Below are positions 7,107 to 12,064 of a DNA stretch of 12,064 bases, one piece after another; within the stretch, counting starts at the first letter, position 1, and every line of letters starts with the position of its first letter. Source of the DNA: Anaerolineaceae bacterium (lineage in GTDB: Bacteria > Chloroflexota > Anaerolineae > JAAYZQ01); assembly GCA_012514775.1 (NCBI GenBank), contig JAAYZQ010000129.1, positions 1 through 12,064 on the forward strand, given 5' to 3'. The notes below the pieces were generated by a model that was not told the origin of the DNA, did not search any database, and saw only the letters and a list, made by a program, of their open reading frames with translations. Both the position numbers and the translations under genes were made by a program.

Positions 7107-8773
7107 ACGAAGCGATCGCAATGAGCAGCGTGCAAGAGCGCCTCGAACACGAGGTCCGGCAGAAGACGGCCCAGTTGACGGCCCTGCGCGAGATCGGGCG
7201 GGCCATCAACGCCGCCTGGGAGCTGCAGGCCACCCTCGAGCTCATCACCCGGCGCACGGCCGGGGTGATGGGCATGGACTCTTGCTCCATCTACCTCCTG
7301 GACCGCGACGGGGAGCGCCTGGTCTTGCAGGCCACCACGGGGCTGGCCGCGGGAGCGGTGGGCCAGGCATTCCTGCGCCTGGGCGAAGGGCTCACCGGCT
7401 GGGCCGCCCGGGCCGGAGAGCCGGTGGCCGTGGCCGACGCCGGGAGCGATACGCGTTTCAAGTTTCTGCCCGAGACGGAAGAGTTCCGCTTCCAGTCGCT
7501 CCTGGCCGTGCCCCTGGTCAACCAGGGCCGCGTCATCGGGGCCATGAACGTCCAGACGCGGGTCTACCACGGCTTTGAGCCCGACGAGATCGAGCTGCTG
7601 AGTCTCATCGGCGACCTGGCCGCCGGCGCCCTGGAAAAGGCGCTGCTCTACGAGGGCATGCAGCGCCAGATCGCCGAACTGTCGGCCCTGGCCGAGCTGA
7701 GCGAGACCATCGTCTCGCCCCGTTACCTGGACGAGATGCTGGAGGTGGTGGTTGACATGGCCGCCCGGGTGATGCATGCCCGGCTCTGCTCGCTGCTGCT
7801 CCTGGACGAGACCACCGACGAGCTGGTGGTGCGGGCCACAAAGCGCGGCAGCGCCGCCTACCGCGACAAGCCGCGGCTGCGGGTGGGCGAGGGGATCGTC
7901 GGCCTGGTGGCCCAGACCGGCCGGCCCCTGTCCGTCCTCGACGTCACAGCCGACCCCCGCTATCGCCACGCCGGCATCGCCCGCCAGGAGGGCCTTTGCT
8001 CCCTGCTCTCCGTGCCGCTGGCCGTCCGCGAGCGCGTCATCGGCGTTTTGAACTGCTATACCGGCGAGCCCCATCGCTTCAACGACGAGGAGGTGACGCT
8101 CTTTTCCACCCTGGCCAACCAGACGGCCCTGGCCATCGAAAATGCCCGGCTGGTGACCAATGCCGCCGTGGTCCGCGAGATGCACCACCGCATCAAGAAC
8201 AACCTGCAGAACGTGGCCATGCTGCTACGCTTGCAGATGAGCGCCGAGGGCGGGCTTTCGCCCCGGCAGGTCCTCCAGGATAGCATCAACCGCATCCTGA
8301 GCATTGCCGCCGTGCACGAGGTACTGTCGCAGCGCGGGCTGCGCCTGGTCGAGATCACGGATGTGCTGCAGCGGGTGGGCCGGGCTGTGGCCCAGAACAT
8401 GGGCCGCCCCGGCCTTCAAGTTGACGTAACGGTGGAGGGCGACCAGGTCTCGCTTCCCTCCCAGGCAGCCACGTCGCTGGCCCTGGTGGTCAACGAGCTG
8501 CTGCAGAACGCCCTCGAGCATGCCTTCGTGGGGCGCAGCCGGGGGCGGGTGGCGATTTCGGTGCGGAGCCTGCCCGGCGAGCTGCAGATCGAGGTCCGCG
8601 ACGACGGGGTCGGCGTGTCGGGCAGCCTGGGCCGCCAGCTCGGCTTGGAGATCGTCGAGACCCTCGTCCGCGAGGACCTGGGTGGCGACTGGTCCATGGC
8701 CGCCGAGGCGGGCACCGTGGCCCGCATAGCCGTTCCCCTTACCCACGAGGGCGGCGCCGGCCCCCAGCCGTGA
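7103..8773 (+). CDS. GAF-GAF-HisKA_2 sensor histidine kinase (soluble)
   Basis: This 556-aa protein has a short coiled-coil-like N-terminus (about 10-35), two GAF domains (about 40-180 and 195-350), a HisKA_2 dimerisation/phosphotransfer segment with REMHHRIKNNLQ at 358-369 (phospho-His H361 or H362), and a HATPase domain with N-box VVNELLQNALEH at 462-473, G1 RDDGVGV at 499-505 and G2 LGLEIVETL at 513-521. No membrane segment is visible, so it probably senses a cytoplasmic ligand or redox state through the GAFs. HisKA_2 kinases are the class that pairs with ANTAR regulators, as in EutW/EutV, and an ANTAR response regulator is the next gene, 47 nt downstream. The ATG at 7103 shares ATGA with the nadE stop (4-nt overlap), implying translational coupling. 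An internal ATG at 7121 is an alternative start, and neither has a strong Shine-Dalgarno. The ligand is unknown. Confidence 0.93.
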   Translation: MNEAIAMSSVQERLEHEVRQKTAQLTALREIGRAINAAWELQATLELITRRTAGVMGMDSCSIYLLDRDGERLVLQATTGLAAGAVGQAFLRLGEGLTGWAARAGEPVAVADAGSDTRFKFLPETEEFRFQSLLAVPLVNQGRVIGAMNVQTRVYHGFEPDEIELLSLIGDLAAGALEKALLYEGMQRQIAELSALAELSETIVSPRYLDEMLEVVVDMAARVMHARLCSLLLLDETTDELVVRATKRGSAAYRDKPRLRVGEGIVGLVAQTGRPLSVLDVTADPRYRHAGIARQEGLCSLLSVPLAVRERVIGVLNCYTGEPHRFNDEEVTLFSTLANQTALAIENARLVTNAAVVREMHHRIKNNLQNVAMLLRLQMSAEGGLSPRQVLQDSINRILSIAAVHEVLSQRGLRLVEITDVLQRVGRAVAQNMGRPGLQVDVTVEGDQVSLPSQAATSLALVVNELLQNALEHAFVGRSRGRVAISVRSLPGELQIEVRDDGVGVSGSLGRQLGLEIVETLVREDLGGDWSMAAEAGTVARIAVPLTHEGGAGPQP

Positions 8774-8820
8774 CGCCGATGCCGGGGTGCAATGCCCATT
8801 TATCACTCAAGGAGACCGGA

Positions 8821-9393
8821 ATGCGCATTCTCATCGCCGACGACGAAGCCCTGACCCGCATGGGCCTGCGGGCCATGCTGAAGGACATGGGCCACACGGT
8901 GGTCGGAGCCGCAGCCGACGGCGTGGCCGCGCTGCGTATGGCCTGTGAGAACCAACCCGACCTGGCCCTCCTGGACATCAAGATGCCGGGCATGGACGGC
9001 CTGGCCGTGGCGCAGGCCATTGCCGAGCGATGCCCTTTGCCCGTGGTGATGCTCAGTGCTTACAGCGAGCGCGATCTGGTGGAGCGCGCAGCCGCCACGG
9101 CCACGGTCCAGGCCTACCTGGTCAAGCCGGTGCGCGAGACCGACCTGGGCCCGGTCCTGGATCTGGCGGCCAGCCGTTTTGCCGAGTGGACGGCCCTTCA
9201 GGCCGAGGCCGCCGGCCGGCAGCAGGCCCTGGAGGACCGCAAGCTCGTCGGCCGGGCCAAGGGGAGGCTCATGGAGCGCCAGGGCATGAGCGAGGCCCAG
9301 GCGTTCCTGGAAATCCAGGGCCGCGCCCGCCGCGCCCGCCTCACCATGCGCCGGGTGGCCGAGGAGATCCTGGCGGACGAGGACCGGGCCTGA
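8821..9393 (+). CDS. Response regulator with ANTAR RNA-binding (antitermination) domain
   Basis: This is a 190-aa two-domain regulator. Residues 1-118 form a receiver with acidic D7/D8, phospho-acceptor D52 (LLDIKMPGMDG), S79 and K102 (VKP). Residues about 120-140 are a helical linker. Residues about 138-186 match ANTAR (LEDRKLVGRAKGRLMERQGMSE followed by ARLTMRRVAEEIL), with the diagnostic AKG at 146-148. Characterised ANTAR proteins (AmiR, NasR, EutV) bind nascent leader RNA and prevent intrinsic termination. This regulator should therefore act on RNA rather than DNA, with its activity controlled by phosphorylation from the adjacent HisKA_2 kinase. The ATG at 8821 has AAGGAG 6 nt upstream. 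The frame remains open to about 8770, but that start would overlap the kinase end and lacks such a site. A candidate target leader lies immediately downstream at 9449-9544. Confidence 0.95.
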   Translation: MRILIADDEALTRMGLRAMLKDMGHTVVGAAADGVAALRMACENQPDLALLDIKMPGMDGLAVAQAIAERCPLPVVMLSAYSERDLVERAAATATVQAYLVKPVRETDLGPVLDLAASRFAEWTALQAEAAGRQQALEDRKLVGRAKGRLMERQGMSEAQAFLEIQGRARRARLTMRRVAEEILADEDRA

Positions 9394-9398
9394 TGGCG

Positions 9399-9424
9399 TG
9401 CGCGGGATCGCGCATTTGACTTTT
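9399..9424 (+). terminator. Probable intrinsic terminator of the nadE-kinase-regulator operon
   Basis: A perfect 6-bp stem (TGCGCG 9399-9404, CGCGCA 9409-9414, loop GGAT) starts 6 nt after the regulator stop codon and is followed by a T-rich, interrupted tail (TTTGACTTTT). The tail is imperfect, so termination may be leaky. The tail also contains the -35 element of the next promoter. Confidence 0.5.
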
Positions 9425-9444
9425 GCCGCGAACCGTGGTATAAG
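9416..9444 (+). promoter_or_regulatory. Strong sigma-70-type promoter for the glutamate-synthase-like gene
   Basis: TTGACT (9416-9421, five of six to consensus), a 17-bp spacer, and TATAAG (9439-9444, five of six) preceded by TGG (extended -10). The expected start is near 9450-9452, at the base of a 9-bp hairpin and about 108 nt before the downstream ATG. It is the best -10 in the window. Confidence 0.75.
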
Positions 9445-9448
9445 AGGC

Positions 9449-9544
9449 CCGTGATCCACAGCGGATCACGGAAAGAAATATTCGGGCCGCGAAGCCCTTG
9501 GACAGGAACCGAACCGGTTCCCGTGCAAGGGCTTTTTTCTTTTT
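9449..9544 (+). promoter_or_regulatory. Candidate ANTAR-responsive antitermination leader RNA
   Basis: The leader starts at the predicted transcription start and ends at the terminator U-tract. Hairpin P1 has a 9-bp perfect stem (CCGTGATCC 9449-9457, GGATCACGG 9463-9471) and loop ACAGC, with A at position 1 and G at 4. Two alternatives exist for a second hairpin overlapping the 5' arm of the terminator: (i) GGGC 9484-9487 with GCCC 9494-9497, closing hexaloop CGCGAA (G at 4, but C at 1); (ii) TTGG 9498-9501 with CCGA 9509-9512, closing a 7-nt loop that begins ACAG (A at 1, G at 4). Known ANTAR targets are two small hairpins with hexanucleotide loops bearing A1 and G4, the second mutually exclusive with a terminator. 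The arrangement fits, but loop sizes are off by one. A plain small RNA, or attenuation by another factor, is the alternative. Confidence 0.6.
9492..9544 (+). terminator. Intrinsic terminator inside the leader of the glutamate-synthase-like gene
   Basis: The outer stem is 9 bp (AAGCCCTTG 9492-9500 with CAAGGGCTT 9526-9534). A perfect 7-bp inner stem follows (GGAACCG 9505-9511, CGGTTCC 9515-9521, loop AAC), then a T-tract from 9533 (TTTTTTCTTTTT). This is a textbook strong terminator, placed after a promoter and 6 nt before the Shine-Dalgarno of the next gene, so it should block that gene unless relieved. Confidence 0.85.
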
Positions 9545-9558
9545 GGCCTGGAGGAGAG

Positions 9559-12064
9559 ATGATAGATCGCTATCACATCGTGACGAGCCCGGCACCGCCG
9601 GCCTTTGCCTACCCGGCCAAGTTCCGCCTGGGTGAGGGGGACGACTATATCAAGTATGGCCATGCCCCCTTCGAGCAGGGCCGGCGCGGAGGAGACGCCC
9701 ACTGGACGCCCGAGATCATCACCCAGACCTGGTACCAGGCCGAGACCGGCCGCGTCCCCATCTCGGGGGCCGGGTACGGCGGCGCATTTGCCGGGGAGGG
9801 GTTTGACGCCATCTGGCTCGACATGTCCGAGATCGTGCGCCCCACGCGTGACGGCATCCACGGCCGGGAGAGCATCTCCACGGCCGTGCTTCTCGGCCGG
9901 CGCCTGCCGGCGCTGCGATTCGACGGCGAGGGCCGGCTGCTCTCCGCCCTGCCGCCCCAACTCGAGCTCCCGCTGCCCGTCATCCTCGATCCCCTGCCCC
10001 AGGACCTGCCCGGAGAGGGCGCCCGCCTGGCAACCGTCCGCGCCGCCGCCCGCCTGGGCACGCAGGCTCTGCTCCGCCCGGGCGAGTGGAGCGCGTCCAT
10101 GGGTGGCCTGGAGGGCAGCCTGGCGCCCCTCCTCGGCCTGGGCGACGAGCCCACGGCGGGCTGGATGCGGGCCGCGCGGCTCATCGAGGTCGAGGTCAAG
10201 CCCGGCGACAAGGTCCAGGCGGCCCTGGCCCTGGTCGACTGGGCGCGGGCCACCAACCCGAGGGCCGTCGTCGGATTGCGGCTGCCCCTGCGCCCCGGCA
10301 TCGCCGCCAGCATCGAGTGCCTGGCCGTCTCGGGCGCCGGCCTGGTCCACCTATATGCCGACGAGAGCGGCTGGGAGCTGGAGGGCAAGGAGCCACGCTT
10401 CCTGGCCGATGCCCTCCTGGAGATCCACGAGCACCTGGTTGCCGCCGGCCTGCGCGACCAGATCTCGCTCGTCGTCAGCGGTGGCATCGCCGCCGCCGAG
10501 CACCTGCCCAAGGCCATGGCCTGCGGCGCCGACGCCGTGGCCGTCGACTATGTCCTCCAGGTGGCCCTGGGCTGCGCCCTGTGGGCCGACGTCCGCTATC
10601 CCTGCCCCGTGGAGGACCAGGAGACGGACCCCGACTGGGGGACGCAGCGCATCGTCAACCTCATGGCCGCCTGGCGCGATCAACTGCTGGAGGTGCTGGG
10701 TGCCATGGGCATGCGCGACGTGCGGCGCCTGCGGGGTGAGCTGGGACGGACGATCTTTCAGGCCCGCGAAGAGGCGACCTTTCGGGCGCTCTTTGGCCGC
10801 GTCGCGGGCGACGGCTTGACCGCCGCCCCGGCCGAGCCCGGTGATGGCGAGCTGGAGGGTGACCTGCGGTGGCCCGCCGAGCTGCTGCTGTCCACCGCCG
10901 AGCAGGCCCGCACCGGACTGCCGCCCGTCTCGGGCCTGGAGCACCGCACCGGCCGCTCGGGGGGCGGCTTCGACCGCCTGCGCTTTGCCTTCGAGCTGGA
11001 GGCCCGGGAGGTCGAGGTCCCCCGCGAGCCGGTGCCGGCTTCCGAACCTCGCCTGGCCCTGGACCTCAACCGCCGGGACCCCGGCCGGCCGCGCATCCGG
11101 CTGCCCCATCCCTGGTACGGTGCGGGCATGTCCTTCGGCTCGGTGAGCCTGGAGACCATGATCGCCCGGGCGTGGGCGGCCCAGTACTGGGATTCCTTTA
11201 CCTGCACGGGTGAGGGCGGCTATCCCGACGAGCTGCTTCCCTATGCCGACCACGTCATCACTCAGATCGCCACCGGCCTCTTTGGGGTGCGCGAGGACAC
11301 CATCCGGCGGGCGCGCATCGTCGAGTTCAAGTATGCCCAGGGGGCCAAGCCCGGGCTGGGGGGCCACCTGCTGGGCAGCAAGAACACACCCGGCGTCGCA
11401 CGCATGCGCGAGGCGGTGCAGGGCACCAGCCTCTTCTCGCCCTTTCCCTTCCACAGCGTCTATTCGGTCGAAGACCACAAGAAGCACGTCGACTGGGTAA
11501 GGACCGTCAACCCCCGGGCCTTGATCTCGGTCAAGGTCTCGACGCCCACCGACGTGGACATGGTGGCCGTTGGCAGCTACCATGCCGGGGCCCACATCGT
11601 CCACCTGGACGGCGCCTATGGCGGCACGGGGGCGGCGCCCGAGATCGCCAAGAAGAATATTGCCATGCCCCTGGAGTATGCCATCCCGCGCGTCGACCGT
11701 TTCCTGGAGCAGGAGGGCATCCGCGACGAGATGGTGCTCATGGCCTCCGGCGGGGTACGGACGGCCTACGACGTGGCCAAGGCCATCGCCCTGGGGGCCG
11801 ATGGCTGCATCGTGGGCACGGCCGAGCTGGTGGCCCTGGGCTGCATGCGCCTGGGCACCTGCGAGCGAGAGCGAGGCTGCCCCTTTGGCATTGCCACCAC
11901 CGACCGGGAGCTGGCCAAACAGATCGAGCCCCTGGAGGCCGGCCGCCGCATCGCCAACCTTTACCAATCGTGGCGCATCCAATTGGCGCACATCCTGGAC
12001 CGCCTGGGCCTGGCGAGCGTGGGCGAACTGCGGGGACGCACCGATCTCCTGGTCTACCTGGACC
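9559..12064 (+). CDS. FMN-binding glutamate synthase-like protein with tandem modules, partial (C-terminus beyond the right edge)
   Basis: The frame is open for 835 codons from the ATG at 9559, which follows GGAGGAG (9550-9556), and no stop is reached. Residues about 510-835 form a convincing glutamate-synthase FMN/3Fe-4S domain: GAGMSFGSVS 521-530, GEGG 551-554, QGAKPGLGG 594-602, ISVKVS 656-661, DGAYGGTGAAP 684-694, ASGGV 729-733, and three cysteines C762, C768, C774 spaced as in the 3Fe-4S cluster of GltB. Residues 1-400 look like a second, decayed copy: VSGGI 307-311, GADAVAVD 323-330, and a C-terminal helix region (363-397) aligning with 796-830. The middle cluster cysteine and the phosphate-loop signature are missing there. 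No N-terminal glutamine amidotransferase (Cys1) domain is present, so any ammonia source would be separate. Residue 27 onward (GDDYIKYGHAPF, MSEIVRPTRDGIHGRE) recalls an uncharacterised glutamate-synthase-related family. The reaction is inferred, not known. Confidence 0.88.
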   Translation, partial: MIDRYHIVTSPAPPAFAYPAKFRLGEGDDYIKYGHAPFEQGRRGGDAHWTPEIITQTWYQAETGRVPISGAGYGGAFAGEGFDAIWLDMSEIVRPTRDGIHGRESISTAVLLGRRLPALRFDGEGRLLSALPPQLELPLPVILDPLPQDLPGEGARLATVRAAARLGTQALLRPGEWSASMGGLEGSLAPLLGLGDEPTAGWMRAARLIEVEVKPGDKVQAALALVDWARATNPRAVVGLRLPLRPGIAASIECLAVSGAGLVHLYADESGWELEGKEPRFLADALLEIHEHLVAAGLRDQISLVVSGGIAAAEHLPKAMACGADAVAVDYVLQVALGCALWADVRYPCPVEDQETDPDWGTQRIVNLMAAWRDQLLEVLGAMGMRDVRRLRGELGRTIFQAREEATFRALFGRVAGDGLTAAPAEPGDGELEGDLRWPAELLLSTAEQARTGLPPVSGLEHRTGRSGGGFDRLRFAFELEAREVEVPREPVPASEPRLALDLNRRDPGRPRIRLPHPWYGAGMSFGSVSLETMIARAWAAQYWDSFTCTGEGGYPDELLPYADHVITQIATGLFGVREDTIRRARIVEFKYAQGAKPGLGGHLLGSKNTPGVARMREAVQGTSLFSPFPFHSVYSVEDHKKHVDWVRTVNPRALISVKVSTPTDVDMVAVGSYHAGAHIVHLDGAYGGTGAAPEIAKKNIAMPLEYAIPRVDRFLEQEGIRDEMVLMASGGVRTAYDVAKAIALGADGCIVGTAELVALGCMRLGTCERERGCPFGIATTDRELAKQIEPLEAGRRIANLYQSWRIQLAHILDRLGLASVGELRGRTDLLVYLD

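Noticed and set aside
5193..7121. A 642-codon minus-strand frame opposite nadE
   Set aside because: Low-complexity G/V/H/L/D composition, no motif, and it runs across the whole of a clearly real gene plus its promoter region. It is a shadow frame.
9449..9544. The leader as a known riboswitch or a housekeeping RNA (SRP, 6S, TPP, SAM, cobalamin, glutamine classes)
   Set aside because: I could not find the conserved core sequences of these classes by eye. A covariance search against Rfam would settle it.
9492..9544. The strong terminator as simply the end of the regulator operon
   Set aside because: A good promoter lies between the regulator stop and this terminator, and another hairpin with a T-rich tail sits right after the stop codon, so the strong one belongs to the next transcript's leader.
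10351..11991. A 546-codon minus-strand frame and a 404-codon plus-strand frame (9605-10819) over the glutamate-synthase-like gene
   Set aside because: Both are compositionally biased frames inside a gene with a strong start and conserved GltS motifs.

Overview
The window is a GC-rich, densely coded bacterial chromosome segment with eight protein genes, two of them cut by the window edges. I see no tRNA, rRNA, CRISPR array or insertion sequence. Cyclic-nucleotide-domain histidine kinases, a GAF/HisKA_2 sensor paired with an ANTAR regulator, an FMN glutamate-synthase-like protein of an uncharacterised two-module type, and a fatty-acid acyl-CoA dehydrogenase of an actinobacterial/chloroflexotal style together suggest Chloroflexota (Anaerolineae/Caldilineae-like). 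This is an impression from recalled families, not a database result.

Left half, minus strand (read from about 5187 down to 1): a good promoter (TTGACA, 17 bp, TACACT) drives a soluble histidine kinase with an N-terminal cyclic-nucleotide-binding domain. Its stop codon overlaps the start of an inositol-monophosphatase-family gene by 8 nt. After a 153-bp gap come a long-chain acyl-CoA synthetase and, 57 bp further, an acyl-CoA dehydrogenase that runs off the left edge. The last two would activate a fatty acid and carry out the first oxidation of beta-oxidation.

Right half, plus strand (from about 5273): a divergent promoter drives nadE (glutamine-dependent NAD+ synthetase). A GAF-GAF-HisKA_2 sensor kinase overlaps nadE by 4 nt (ATGA), and a response regulator with a C-terminal ANTAR RNA-binding domain follows. 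A hairpin with a T-rich tail closes this operon. Its tail overlaps the -35 element of a strong promoter (TTGACT, 17 bp, TATAAG). That promoter starts a leader of about 100 nt holding a 9-bp hairpin at its 5' end and a very strong intrinsic terminator just before the ribosome binding site of a glutamate-synthase-like gene, which runs off the right edge.

The main discovery candidate is that leader. An ANTAR regulator acts by binding a dual-hairpin RNA and preventing formation of an overlapping terminator. Here a promoter, a hairpin with A at loop position 1 and G at position 4, a second possible hairpin overlapping the terminator, and the terminator itself lie within about 150 bp downstream of an ANTAR gene. 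I infer a local two-component antitermination circuit controlling a glutamate-synthase-like enzyme. The sensor and regulator genes are coupled to nadE, an enzyme that consumes glutamine, so nitrogen or glutamine status is a natural but unproven signal.
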